From the NCBI GenBank assembly GCA_964574985.1, contig CAZNPH010000004.1:1-64000 (forward strand): 64,000 nucleotides of DNA, written 5' to 3'. Origin of the DNA: CAZNPH01 sp964574985 (GTDB taxonomy: Bacteria > Bacteroidota > Bacteroidia > Bacteroidales > SM23-62). The notes beneath the pieces are model-generated. The model saw only the letters and a list, made by a program, of their open reading frames with translations. It was not told the DNA's origin and did not search any database. Below, piece by piece: positions 44,869 to 53,700 of the stretch. Each line of letters starts with the position of its first letter. Within the stretch, counting starts at the first letter, position 1. The position numbers and the translations under genes were made by a program.

Positions 44869-45384
44869 TCAGTCTTCGCTTTCATTTCCGGAACCTGCGG
44901 TTTCCCGCATGTTCATGATGTCACGGTCGAACATGTACATGTTTTTGTCACCGATCAGCTTCAGCTTGTCAAGTATGTTATTGACCGATGATTCCTCTTC
45001 GATCTGTTCGTTTACAAACCACTGTATCCAGTTTTGTGTTGTATAGTCTTTTTCTTCGATGCACAAACCAACGATTTCGTTGATTGAAGCAGAGATAAAT
45101 TGTTCATGCCTTAGCACATCATCAAACATTTTCTGTATGCTGCCATATTCAACGGGAGGCTTCTTGATCTCTGTGATCTCCACCTGTCCACCCCTTTCAT
45201 TGATGTAACCGATGATCTTCAGCATATGTTCCCTTTCTTCATCTGATTGTGCATAAAGCCATCTTGAGATGCCCTCATAACCCAGGTGCTCGGTCCACGC
45301 AGCCATGGCCAGGTAAAGCGCTGATGAATAACTCTCCTTTTCAACCTGTTCGTTCAGTATTTTTTCAATCTTTTCCGTTAACAT
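44869..45384 (-). CDS. ftn: Ferritin (bacterial non-haem type)
   Basis: A 171-aa four-helix protein that stores iron as ferric mineral in 24-mer cages. The ferroxidase ligands E17 (EKESYSS), the EREH pair near 50-53, E94 (RHEQF) and the glutamine in NEQIEEE are in place. The YGSIQKMFDDVL region matches prokaryotic FtnA-type ferritins. The gene is 36 bp after icd on the same strand and may be co-transcribed. It ends with an acidic tail (GSGNESED). Confidence 0.95.
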   Translation of the reverse strand: MLTEKIEKILNEQVEKESYSSALYLAMAAWTEHLGYEGISRWLYAQSDEEREHMLKIIGYINERGGQVEITEIKKPPVEYGSIQKMFDDVLRHEQFISASINEIVGLCIEEKDYTTQNWIQWFVNEQIEEESSVNNILDKLKLIGDKNMYMFDRDIMNMRETAGSGNESED

Positions 45385-45420
45385 GATTATCGTTTTTTAG
45401 TTTAAGATGATTATTGTGTA

Positions 45421-46686
45421 TTACATATTGTCAATGATTTCCCGGCCAAACTCAGAAGTCTTTAACCTGACCGCCCCTTCCATCAGCCGTTCAAAATCAT
45501 AGGTAACCCGTTTTTTGCCGATGGCCGCCTGCAATCCTTTCAGAATAAGGGCTGCGGATTTATCCCATCCCAGATACTGCAGCATCAGCACACCCGAAAG
45601 AATGAGCGACCCGGGATTCACCTGATCCAGCCCGGCATATTTGGGAGCCGTTCCGTGGGTTGCTTCAAAAACGGCATGGCCGGTTTCATAATTGATATTT
45701 GCACCGGGTGCTATCCCGATCCCACCCACAATGGCGGCCAGTGCATCAGAAATATAGTCGCCGTTCAGGTTCAGGGTGGCAATGACGGAATATTCTGCAG
45801 GGCGGGTCAGTATCTGCTGAAGGAATGCATCTGCAATGACATCCTTGATCAGCAACCTTCCTTCCTTCATGGCATTTGCCTGTGCCTTTTCTGCAGCATC
45901 ATGGCCTTTGGCAGATTTGATCCTGTCATATTGCATCCATGAAAAAGTTTTTTCTCCGAATTCACGTTCGGCAAGTTCATATCCCCAGATCTTGAATTGA
46001 CCTTCCGTGAATTTCATGATGTTGCCCTTGTGGACCAGGGTAACCGACGGCAGATCCTTTTCCAAAGCATAGCGAATAGCTGCCCTCACCAGTCTTTCTG
46101 TTCCATCTCTGGATACCGGTTTGATTCCGATGGAACTTGTTTCAGGAAACCGTATTTTGGTAACGCCCATGTCCCGGATTAAAAAATCCCTGAGCTTTTT
46201 TATTTCCGGTGTGCCGGCCATCCATTCAATTCCGGCATAGATATCTTCGGAATTTTCCCTGAAGATCACCATGTCGGTGGCTGAAGGATTTTTAACGGGG
46301 GAAGGCACTCCATCATAATACTTTACAGGCCTGAGACATACATACAGATCAAGCATTTGCCTCAGGGCCACGTTCAGTGACCGTATACCGCCCCCGACGG
46401 GAGTGGTAAGCGGACCTTTGATGGCAACCACGTATTCCTTTATGATCTGCAGTGTTTCTGCCGGAAGCCATTCGCCGTTCGATTGATAGGATTTTTCTCC
46501 CGCGTATACCTCCTTCCAGATAATTTTTCTCCGGTTCTGGTAGGCTTTGCTGACCGCAGCATCAAATACCTTTACAGAAGCAGCCCATATGTCAGGTCCG
46601 GTGCCATCCCCTTCGATGAATGGGATTACCGGTTTTTCCGGCACGGTTAATCTGCCGTTTTTTGAAACGATTTTTTGTCCGTTCAT
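45421..46686 (-). CDS. icd: Isocitrate dehydrogenase, NADP+ dependent
   Basis: This enzyme decarboxylates isocitrate to 2-oxoglutarate in the TCA cycle. The 421-aa length and blocks FIEGDGTGPDIW, GGGIRSLNVALRQ (with the serine that is phosphorylated in E. coli), RENSEDIYAG and ATHGTAPKYAG match the E. coli-like homodimeric type. Lys-Tyr in the last block is the determinant of NADP preference. It starts 15 bp behind dnaX, so the two probably share a transcript. Confidence 0.96.
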   Translation of the reverse strand: MNGQKIVSKNGRLTVPEKPVIPFIEGDGTGPDIWAASVKVFDAAVSKAYQNRRKIIWKEVYAGEKSYQSNGEWLPAETLQIIKEYVVAIKGPLTTPVGGGIRSLNVALRQMLDLYVCLRPVKYYDGVPSPVKNPSATDMVIFRENSEDIYAGIEWMAGTPEIKKLRDFLIRDMGVTKIRFPETSSIGIKPVSRDGTERLVRAAIRYALEKDLPSVTLVHKGNIMKFTEGQFKIWGYELAEREFGEKTFSWMQYDRIKSAKGHDAAEKAQANAMKEGRLLIKDVIADAFLQQILTRPAEYSVIATLNLNGDYISDALAAIVGGIGIAPGANINYETGHAVFEATHGTAPKYAGLDQVNPGSLILSGVLMLQYLGWDKSAALILKGLQAAIGKKRVTYDFERLMEGAVRLKTSEFGREIIDNM

Positions 46687-46701
46687 TGAAAATGTATTGA
46701 A

Positions 46702-48402
46702 TTATTCGAAATCAAGGTCAAATTCCTGTTTAAGTCTGAGCAGACTGGGATTCTTCCGGCTCAGGTGTTCAAATTTTTCTTCAGGTGTGTACAACAAACG
46801 CTTATTGCTTTTGTTCTGTATGGTTCCCTCTTCGATCACGATCAGATCGTTGGTCAGTTTGTTTTGCAGATAATCGAGCAGATATTTTTTTATCTCTCGC
46901 TGAAAACCTTCCAGCTGATCCTGATTGTCAAACCTGATGGTAACCGTAAAACGGTTTCCCAGAACAGGTTTATGATGCCTCAGGGCATTGAACATCCGGG
47001 GTTTGCTGTTTTCAAGCGAAGAAGCAAAATCCGTCCAGCAAGTTCGCAGTTGTTCTTCGGTAAAATTTTTATCGCGGGGGGGGGCATTGGTTTTTATGCT
47101 CCACGGCTTGCCTGTGTTTTTTTCTTTGTTGCCATGATCCTTTCCGTTGATCACATCCCTGATGGAAGGTGTTGCACCGGAATATTTATTATTGCCGGTT
47201 TTTTCATTGGATTTGGGTTGATCGACCGGATCACTTTTTTTCTTTTCAGAATTTTTTTCAGGTTCCTTTACGGATTGCTTTTGTTGCCCGGAAGCTGTTT
47301 TTTTTTTATCATGCCTGAGCTCGCATATTCTGATCAGGGCAAGTTCAACATGCAAGCGTTGATTCCGGCTTGATTTGTAGTGAATATCGCATTCATACAT
47401 GATGTTGAGTGCATCAAACAACCATTGGGGATCGCAGCTTTCGGCCTGTTGCCTGTAACGGTTCCCTATGTCCGCCCCCACTTCCAGCAAGTCCAGTGTG
47501 GCAGGGTCTTTACAAACCAGAAGATTGCGGAAATGATTGCTCATTCCGCCCACAAAAACATGACCTTCAAATCCCCTGCTCAGAATTTCATTGAAAACGT
47601 GAAGGGCGAGAGAAACATCATTCTTCAGAAATGTATCGGTCATTTGGAAATAATAGTCATAATCAAGGATGTTCAGATTGGCGATCACATCCTGGTACTT
47701 GATTTTCCTTCCGGAATAACTTACGATCTGGTCGTAAATGGACAGTGCGTCCCGGAGCGCTCCGTCGGCTTTGTGCGCAATCATGGTAAGTGCATCAGTC
47801 TCATATTGTATATCTTCCTTTTCAGAAATGCCTTTCATGTACGTTACCATGTCCTGTACTTTGATCCTTTGAAAGTCAAAAATCTGGCACCTGGAAAGGA
47901 TGGTGGGGATAATTTTCTGCTTTTCGGTGGTAGCCAGAATGAATATGGCATGAGACGGAGGTTCTTCCAGTGTCTTCAGAAAGGCATTGAAAGCCTGCTG
48001 GGAAAGCATGTGCACTTCATCGATGATGTATACACTGTATTTGCCTGACTGAGGGGGTATACGGACCTGATCCGTCAGGTTCCGTATATCATCAACCGAA
48101 TTGTTGGATGCAGCATCCAGTTCATGTATGTTGAAAGCCTTGTTTTCGTTAAATGTTTGGCAGGAAGGACATTCATTGCAGGCCTCATCTTCGGGGGTCC
48201 TGTTCATACAGTTGATGGTCTTGGCAAGTATCCTGGCGCAGGTGGTTTTCCCCACCCCCCTGGGACCACAAAAGAGATAAGCCTGTGCTAAATGATTACT
48301 TCTGATCGCATTTTTCAGAGTGTCGGTGATGGATTTCTGTCCGACAACATCGGAAAAGCGGCCGGGCCGGTACTTTCGTGCAGATACAATAAAATTCTCC
48401 AT
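46702..48402 (-). CDS. dnaX: DNA polymerase III gamma/tau subunit
   Basis: The clamp-loader ATPase. From ATG 48402 (MENFIVSARKYRP) it is 566 aa. It has Walker A GPRGVGKTT, four cysteines of the zinc module (CMNRTPEDEACNECPSC), the DEVHMLS box, sensor SRC (LSRCQIF), the collar domain to about 365, and then a K/E/S-rich linker and a C-terminal tau-like domain. No A-rich programmed frameshift site is obvious. A 19-bp tandem duplication directly upstream supplies an in-frame ATG at 48441 that would add 13 residues. Confidence 0.95.
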   Translation of the reverse strand: MENFIVSARKYRPGRFSDVVGQKSITDTLKNAIRSNHLAQAYLFCGPRGVGKTTCARILAKTINCMNRTPEDEACNECPSCQTFNENKAFNIHELDAASNNSVDDIRNLTDQVRIPPQSGKYSVYIIDEVHMLSQQAFNAFLKTLEEPPSHAIFILATTEKQKIIPTILSRCQIFDFQRIKVQDMVTYMKGISEKEDIQYETDALTMIAHKADGALRDALSIYDQIVSYSGRKIKYQDVIANLNILDYDYYFQMTDTFLKNDVSLALHVFNEILSRGFEGHVFVGGMSNHFRNLLVCKDPATLDLLEVGADIGNRYRQQAESCDPQWLFDALNIMYECDIHYKSSRNQRLHVELALIRICELRHDKKKTASGQQKQSVKEPEKNSEKKKSDPVDQPKSNEKTGNNKYSGATPSIRDVINGKDHGNKEKNTGKPWSIKTNAPPRDKNFTEEQLRTCWTDFASSLENSKPRMFNALRHHKPVLGNRFTVTIRFDNQDQLEGFQREIKKYLLDYLQNKLTNDLIVIEEGTIQNKSNKRLLYTPEEKFEHLSRKNPSLLRLKQEFDLDFE

Positions 48403-48409
48403 GTTGTTT

Positions 48410-48447
48410 CCTTTGATGCCATAAATATCCTTTGATGCCATAAATAT
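48410..48447 (-). repeat. 19-bp perfect tandem duplication before dnaX
   Basis: Two identical copies of ATATTTATGGCATCAAAGG (minus strand) lie 7 bp before the dnaX start. Each copy contains an ATG and an AAAGG Shine-Dalgarno-like motif. Since 19 is not a multiple of 3, one ATG is in frame with dnaX (48441) and the other is out of frame (overlapping dnaX). Confidence 0.9.
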
Positions 48448-48524
48448 AAAGACAAAAGACAAAATGAAAAAGCCGTATCAATCTTTTGCCTGCCAACGGA
48501 TCAGTAATCAGGAAATAAATTATT

Positions 48525-48555
48525 TTTGCTTATCGTGGAAAAGTTTCTAATTTTG
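48525..48555 (+). promoter_or_regulatory. rpsF-rpsR-rplI promoter
   Basis: TTTG at 48525-48528, a 19-nt spacer and TAATTTTG at 48548-48555: an exact match to the Bacteroidota consensus TTTG-N19-TAnnTTTG. Transcription would start near 48561, about 35 nt before the rpsF ATG. Confidence 0.75.
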
Positions 48556-48595
48556 CGTGCTGTTTAATCAAAACCGAGAATCAAAAAACAGTCAG

Positions 48596-48961
48596 ATGTT
48601 AAACCATTACGAAACCGTTTTCATTACAACTCCCGTTTTGTCTGAAAACCAGATGAAGGAAACGGTCGACAAATTTAAAAAGATCCTGAAGGATCACGGC
48701 GCCAAAATCCACCATGAAGAGAACTGGGGTCTCAAAAAGCTTGCATACCCCATTCAGAATAAGTCCACGGGCTTTTATTATCTTGTGGAATTTGAAATGG
48801 AAGGCGAACATGTTGCCAGATTCGAAGTCGAATTGAAGCGCGAAGAGAGGATCATTCGTTTTTTGACCGTGAAGATGGGTAAATATGCAATTGATTATGC
48901 CGGAAAGCGTAAAAAAAAGAAAGAAAAATCGAACAAGGAATCCGAATCCGTTAAAAGATAG
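48596..48961 (+). CDS. rpsF: Ribosomal protein S6
   Basis: A 30S protein that pairs with S18. From ATG 48596 it has 121 aa: MLNHYETVFITTPVLS start, GLKKLAYPIQNKSTGFYY and RFLTVKMGKYA, with a K/E/S-rich tail after residue 100. The start at 48596 matches the family start; a longer frame back to 48557 overlaps the promoter. It is first in the rpsF-rpsR-rplI operon. Confidence 0.97.
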   Translation: MLNHYETVFITTPVLSENQMKETVDKFKKILKDHGAKIHHEENWGLKKLAYPIQNKSTGFYYLVEFEMEGEHVARFEVELKREERIIRFLTVKMGKYAIDYAGKRKKKKEKSNKESESVKR

Positions 48962-48973
48962 ATAGAATCAGTT

Positions 48974-49243
48974 ATGGCACAAAACCAGTCGGAAATCAGG
49001 TATCTTACTCCGCCATCGGTGGAGATCAAAAAGAAAAAGTATTGCCGTTTTAAAAAGAACAGGATAAAATATATTGATTATAAAGATCCTGTTTTCTTAA
49101 AAAAGTTCCTGAATGAACAGGGTAAAATTTTGCCCAGAAGGGTAACCGGCACTTCCCTGAAGTATCAAAGGAAAGTAGCAACGGCCGTCAAAAGGGCCAG
49201 GCATCTGGGACTTCTTCCGTATGTTGCCGATATGCTCAAATAA
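48974..49243 (+). CDS. rpsR: Ribosomal protein S18
   Basis: An 89-aa protein of the 30S platform. The family core YCRFKKNRIKYIDYKDPVFL and RRVTGTSLKYQRKVATAVKRARHL start are present. It lies 12 bp after rpsF and is encoded in the usual S6-S18-L9 order. Confidence 0.97.
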   Translation: MAQNQSEIRYLTPPSVEIKKKKYCRFKKNRIKYIDYKDPVFLKKFLNEQGKILPRRVTGTSLKYQRKVATAVKRARHLGLLPYVADMLK

Positions 49244-49256
49244 ACTGATCATACCA

Positions 49257-49703
49257 ATGAACATCATACTGAAACAGGACATCCCGAATCTGGGCCACAA
49301 AGACGAGATCGTTGAAGTGAAGGATGGATATGCCAGGAACTATCTGATCCCGGAAGGACTGGCCATCAACGCGACCCCTTCCGAGAAAAAGAGTCATGAA
49401 GAGGTGCTCAGGCAAAGAGCCCACAAGGAAGAGAAAATCAGGCAGGAAGCGGAACAAATTGCCGAAAAAATGAAAGATGTTTCACTGACCATTGGCGCCA
49501 AGACCAGCACCAAAGGCAAGATTTTCGGATCCGTCAATACCATCCAGATTGCAGAAGCCTTGAAAAAAAAGGGGTTTGAAATCGACCGCAAAGACATTGA
49601 TGTCAAAAACGAACTCATCAAGGAAGTGGGTAAATACACGGCAGTTGTTAAGCTTCACCGGGAAGTACAGGTTGAAGTGCCTTTCGAAATCGTTTCCGAA
49701 TAG
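49257..49703 (+). CDS. rplI: Ribosomal protein L9
   Basis: A 148-aa 50S protein with two domains joined by a long helix. The N-terminal RNA-binding domain has IILKQDIPNLGHKDEIVEVK and GYARNYLIPEGLA. A charged helix covers about residues 45-75 and the C-terminal domain contains GKIFGSVNTIQIAEAL. The ATG at 49257 gives the family N-terminus. It lies 13 bp after rpsR. Confidence 0.97.
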   Translation: MNIILKQDIPNLGHKDEIVEVKDGYARNYLIPEGLAINATPSEKKSHEEVLRQRAHKEEKIRQEAEQIAEKMKDVSLTIGAKTSTKGKIFGSVNTIQIAEALKKKGFEIDRKDIDVKNELIKEVGKYTAVVKLHREVQVEVPFEIVSE

Positions 49704-49729
49704 TCCTTGACGAGTGTTTGCACCGTCTC

Positions 49730-49840
49730 CTATTTTACTGCAATAGCTTCAATTTCAATCCTTGCCGAAAGAGGCAGTCTTGAAACCTCAAAAGCTGACC
49801 TGGCCGGAGGATTTTCATGCTTTTTTCTTCAACGGCCTGG
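49730..49840 (-). pseudogene. ridA: Remnant of ridA (C-terminal end)
   Basis: On the minus strand, reading ENPPARSAFEVSRLP then LSARIEIEAIAVK and a stop (49732-49730), the sequence is the unmistakable C-terminus of RidA (imine/enamine deaminase, YjgF family). About 29 codons remain in frame. Immediately behind the lptD stop, in another frame, SQAVEE resembles the RidA N-terminal motif GPYSQAVE. The roughly 80 residues between are missing and no start codon exists. It is a deletion scar rather than a working gene. Its place behind lptD suggests that an lptD-ridA pair was ancestral. Confidence 0.75.
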
Positions 49841-52441
49841 CTAAAAATTATCATACCAGTGTTCCCCTTTTTCATACTTTATGTCCCGTAAGATGGAAGA
49901 TTTGATGTTGATCTGAAAATTATAGCTCCTGTAATACCCGAAGGGCACAACGCTGATGCGCATTTCCCAGCAATGCAGATCACGGTAAACACTGAGATTT
50001 GTTGGCGTAAATTCATTACGCTGAAAATCGTAACCGGTGTTCAGGCCGATTTTCCACTTGGGGGTCAGACTTATATCTCCGTTTATTCTTATTGTTTGGA
50101 CAATTTCGGTTTCTTCATAAGGCTTATTATAGCTGAAATTATATGCCAGGCCGAATGTCCAGGGAACATTGAAATCAACATATTCACCGTAATATTCATC
50201 ATTGTAATTGCTGTAGTCATTTGCATCCCGGGAGCCGGGTTCCTCCCGGAGGCCGGGTTCTTCACGGGCATCCATCGATCCCCCTGCTGACCCGGAAGAG
50301 AAATTCATGGAAACAGAAGCGGTGAAATTGGTCAGCCGAAAGGGTTTTCCGGATGAACTGAATTCCGGGCGGTTGATCCTGGAAAAACGACCCGATTGAT
50401 CCTTTGCATAGGCATAGGGATCAAAGCGGCTGTTAAACCGTAGATTTATTTTTCTGTCCAGAAATGATGTATTGCCTGACATCCGGACGGGTGCCCAATT
50501 CATTGAATCCAGGAAAATATTGTAATTCGTACTGAAATTCAGATTATCCAGCAATTTTACTTTTTTGACTCCCTCGATGGTATCACCCGGGGTTTTGATT
50601 TTCATTTCCACATTGTTTCTCAGAGAAAAATTCACCGTCCCTGACCGGCCGTAAGCAACCGGCAGGCGGTACACCGATTCGTCGAAGATGCTATATGCCC
50701 GCGTTCTTCCCGTAGTGTCAATCTGAACTTCATCATAATAGTCCGGCACTTTACCTGCCATATCGGGCACATAACCAAAAGAGACCGAAGGAGTCATCAC
50801 ATGCCGTATGGCCTCGATTCCTGAACCCTTCCTGAACCGGAACATTCCGTATATCTTGGGATTGAAAACGATGTTCAGTGAAGGCACATATGCATGCGCG
50901 TAACGGATTCCGGGAATGGTGTCAACCACCAGTTTATCTTCCTGCCATGATTTTTTGATTGAACGTGTGAACAGCACACCGGTATACCGTACATTGGGAC
51001 TGATGGTTAAATGCTTCGATGCTTTTAAATTCATACTGACCGGTATGTTGTGCCGGTATCCCGCGTCGAAATCTTCAGGACCCGTGGAAGAAAAAAGCTT
51101 TTCTTCGGTTGTTTCAAGATTGTTGTCGAGAGTTGACGAATAGCTTACCTGCAGGTTTTCGTACCAGCGTGCGCGTCCTGAGCGGTTCTTTTTTCGCAGG
51201 GGGTATATCCTGTTCATGGAAAAGTTCGCGCCTGGTATTTTCAGGGATACGGTCTTGTTCAAACTGTTTTGCGAATGGTTGAAACTTCCGGAAAAACTGA
51301 AAGGCGAATTGGGCCATACTTTATTGTAAGAAATGCTGGACTGTTTCGTGTTGGTAAGTGCATTGTTCAGATTCCGGCTGTGGTTGCGGTCATAAGACAT
51401 GGAAGTGAAATTCACATTAGCCGTGAAACTTGAATTCGGATTGGCCTCAGCAGCCTGGCTGTGGGACCACATAACGGCAAAATCCTTGGATTTCTGATAA
51501 CCGGGAAGGCCTTTCTCTCCCGTAACATTGTTGTAATACCTGAAGTTGAGATTTCCGCCAAAACGGTACCTTACCCGGTAGCTGGATCCGAGCCGGAAAC
51601 CGAATGTCCCGTTGGTGTATATATCGGAGGTCAGACGCAGGTCCATATAATCATTGAGGGCCAGGTAATATCCCCCGTTTCTCAGATAAAACCCCCTTCG
51701 TTTTTCTTCACCGTACTGGGGCATCAGGATCCCCGAGGTACTGGTCCGCTTATTCGGGAAAAAGCCAAATGGTATGCCTATTGGTAAGGGAACATCTTCG
51801 AGCACGATGTAGGCAGGTCCCGATACGATCTTATCACCCGGGATGTTTTTGGCTTTTGTGAGTGTAATATAGTAATGCGGATGCGGCCGGTCACATGTGG
51901 TATATTTGCCCCCTTTCAAATGAATCTCTCCGGTTTCATGGCGTTTTGTTTTATCGCTGTGCAGATAGCCGCCTTCCTGTTCCGTAAAAATTTCGCGAAT
52001 AAGTCCTTTTTGGGTATTGAAGTTGTATTGAAGCAAAGATGCACTGAAATTTTCAGACCCCTGGGTAAATTCGGGTTGTCCGGTGACCTTTCCCACGGAA
52101 TCCTCAATGCCCTTGGCCAGCATGGTGTTTTTCTCCATATCAAATTCGATATGTGCAGCTTTCACTTCAATGTCCTGATAGTTTACTTTTGCTTCCCCGT
52201 ACAGATAAACCATTTTCCTGCCCAGGGAATATACCACAGAATCCTTTGCCGAGTATTCAACCGGATCTTCAAGGGTGTTCATCCGGGTTTCGTCTTGAAG
52301 GGTTGCAGTGTCTGCCGGGATGGTATCATTGGACACATTCACGGAATCCTGCATTTGCAAAGGCGTTTGTGCGTTTAATACAAATCCGTGAATGGATGAG
52401 AGCAATACAATGAAAAGGATTTGCAGTACTTTTGAATACAA
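49841..52441 (-). CDS. lptD: LPS-assembly outer-membrane protein LptD
   Basis: LptD inserts lipopolysaccharide into the outer leaflet. The 866-aa protein has a signal peptide (about 1-25), an OstA/LptA-like beta-jellyroll (about 60-200: VYSLGRKMVYLYGEAKVNYQ start, HIEFDMEKNTMLAKG), and a large beta-barrel of antiparallel strands to the end (YDNF). The pattern, with RTSTSGILMPQYGEEKRRGFYLRNG near 260, matches Bacteroidota LptD. It is divergent from the amidase gene, with promoters for both in the 73-bp gap and first codons. Confidence 0.88.
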   Translation of the reverse strand: MYSKVLQILFIVLLSSIHGFVLNAQTPLQMQDSVNVSNDTIPADTATLQDETRMNTLEDPVEYSAKDSVVYSLGRKMVYLYGEAKVNYQDIEVKAAHIEFDMEKNTMLAKGIEDSVGKVTGQPEFTQGSENFSASLLQYNFNTQKGLIREIFTEQEGGYLHSDKTKRHETGEIHLKGGKYTTCDRPHPHYYITLTKAKNIPGDKIVSGPAYIVLEDVPLPIGIPFGFFPNKRTSTSGILMPQYGEEKRRGFYLRNGGYYLALNDYMDLRLTSDIYTNGTFGFRLGSSYRVRYRFGGNLNFRYYNNVTGEKGLPGYQKSKDFAVMWSHSQAAEANPNSSFTANVNFTSMSYDRNHSRNLNNALTNTKQSSISYNKVWPNSPFSFSGSFNHSQNSLNKTVSLKIPGANFSMNRIYPLRKKNRSGRARWYENLQVSYSSTLDNNLETTEEKLFSSTGPEDFDAGYRHNIPVSMNLKASKHLTISPNVRYTGVLFTRSIKKSWQEDKLVVDTIPGIRYAHAYVPSLNIVFNPKIYGMFRFRKGSGIEAIRHVMTPSVSFGYVPDMAGKVPDYYDEVQIDTTGRTRAYSIFDESVYRLPVAYGRSGTVNFSLRNNVEMKIKTPGDTIEGVKKVKLLDNLNFSTNYNIFLDSMNWAPVRMSGNTSFLDRKINLRFNSRFDPYAYAKDQSGRFSRINRPEFSSSGKPFRLTNFTASVSMNFSSGSAGGSMDAREEPGLREEPGSRDANDYSNYNDEYYGEYVDFNVPWTFGLAYNFSYNKPYEETEIVQTIRINGDISLTPKWKIGLNTGYDFQRNEFTPTNLSVYRDLHCWEMRISVVPFGYYRSYNFQINIKSSILRDIKYEKGEHWYDNF

Positions 52442-52460
52442 TTTATATATACTATTTTTG
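52431..52460 (+). promoter_or_regulatory. Amidase-MCE promoter
   Basis: TTTG at 52431-52434, an 18-nt spacer and TATTTTTG at 52453-52460 match the phylum consensus. The start would be near 52466, about 49 nt before the amidase ATG. The -33 box overlaps the first codons of lptD on the other strand. Confidence 0.6.
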
Positions 52461-52488
52461 TATGTTCTGAGTTATACACAACAAAGCC

Positions 52489-52522
52489 CAAAGCTAAGAA
52501 ATAAACAGAAATATATGCCAAA
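52489..52522 (-). promoter_or_regulatory. Candidate lptD promoter
   Basis: On the minus strand TAGCTTTG (52496-52489) matches TAnnTTTG; TTTG (52522-52519) lies 22 nt upstream, slightly beyond the preferred spacing. The element overlaps the first codons of the divergent amidase gene. Confidence 0.4.
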
Positions 52523-53687
52523 AAATGCCCTTTCGGGGAACGTTATAATTAAACGTTATATATTTCTGAATCTTATATACCTGGCCCTCTTTTCAGCGGG
52601 AGTGCAAGCCGCGTATCCCGGGCAGGATGAAACCAGGACGAAGATTGAAACGGTGGTTATTGATCCCGGACATGGCGGCAAAGACCCCGGGGCTGTGGGA
52701 AGACACCATAAGGAAAAAGACATCGTCCTGTCCATTTCTCTCAAACTGGGTCATTACATTGAAAAACACATCCGCGATGTCCGGGTAATATATACCCGTA
52801 CAAAGGATGAATTTGTACCTCTTCATAAAAGAGCTGCCATTGCAAACAGTCACCATGCTGACCTGTTTATTTCAATCCATGCCAATTCCTGGGAAAGTGC
52901 AAGGACTTACGGAGCCGAAACCTATGTCATGGGCATGCACACGAACGAACGGAATCTTGCCCTTGCCATGAAAGAAAATTCAGTCATTACTCTTGAAGAT
53001 AATTATACCACAAGATATGAAGGATTCAATCCCAATTCACCGGAATCCTATATCATGTTTACCCTGATGCAAAAAACCTATCTCAAACAAAGTTTGAATT
53101 TCGCTTCTTATGTCCAGTATCAGTTCAGGGAGAGGGCCTTGCGCAAGGACAGGGGCGTAAAACCGGCAGGATTTCTTGTCCTTTGGCAAACAACCATGCC
53201 CAGCATATTGATCGAAGCAGGATATTTGTCCAATCCCGGCGAAGAGCAATATCTTGCATCGGAGCAGGGTCAGGATTACCTGGCTTCTGCAATTTTCAGG
53301 GCTTTCCGGGATTACAAGAACGCCATTGAAAGCAAAAGCATCTTCACCGTGCAGGAATCAAGCCGTGAGCAACGGCGATCTCAGAACCCCGGCAATGAGC
53401 AGAAAACGAAAGAGCTGGCCAAAGACAACAAACTCTATTACATGGTTCAGATTTTCTCAGCCACCACCCCGTTGAATCCGGACACAGGACTTTTCGGTAA
53501 ATACAATGAAATCTACGAAATTAAACTCGACAACCTTTTCAAATATCTTGTCGGGAAAAACAAGGAGTATGAACAGGCTGTTGATTTGGTTGAAAAGGTA
53601 AGAGCGGACTTTCCGGATGCTTTTATTGTTGCAGTCAGAAACGGAAGGATCATTCCGCTCAGGGAAACCATTAATAATATTATGTAA
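52515..53687 (+). CDS. amiC: N-acetylmuramoyl-L-alanine amidase
   Basis: An Amidase_3-family zinc enzyme that cleaves the bond between MurNAc and the peptide stem. From ATG 52515 it has 390 aa: a signal peptide (about 10-33), zinc ligands H53 and E67 in IDPGHGGKDPG/HKEKD, and a third ligand in LFISIHANSW, with the catalytic glutamate in SILIEAGYLSN. After about residue 285 there is a charged linker and a C-terminal domain of about 90 residues. The start was chosen because a longer frame reads through the promoter. The MCE gene follows after 13 bp. Confidence 0.9.
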   Translation: MPKNALSGNVIIKRYIFLNLIYLALFSAGVQAAYPGQDETRTKIETVVIDPGHGGKDPGAVGRHHKEKDIVLSISLKLGHYIEKHIRDVRVIYTRTKDEFVPLHKRAAIANSHHADLFISIHANSWESARTYGAETYVMGMHTNERNLALAMKENSVITLEDNYTTRYEGFNPNSPESYIMFTLMQKTYLKQSLNFASYVQYQFRERALRKDRGVKPAGFLVLWQTTMPSILIEAGYLSNPGEEQYLASEQGQDYLASAIFRAFRDYKNAIESKSIFTVQESSREQRRSQNPGNEQKTKELAKDNKLYYMVQIFSATTPLNPDTGLFGKYNEIYEIKLDNLFKYLVGKNKEYEQAVDLVEKVRADFPDAFIVAVRNGRIIPLRETINNIM

Positions 53688-53700
53688 CAAAAACCACCCA

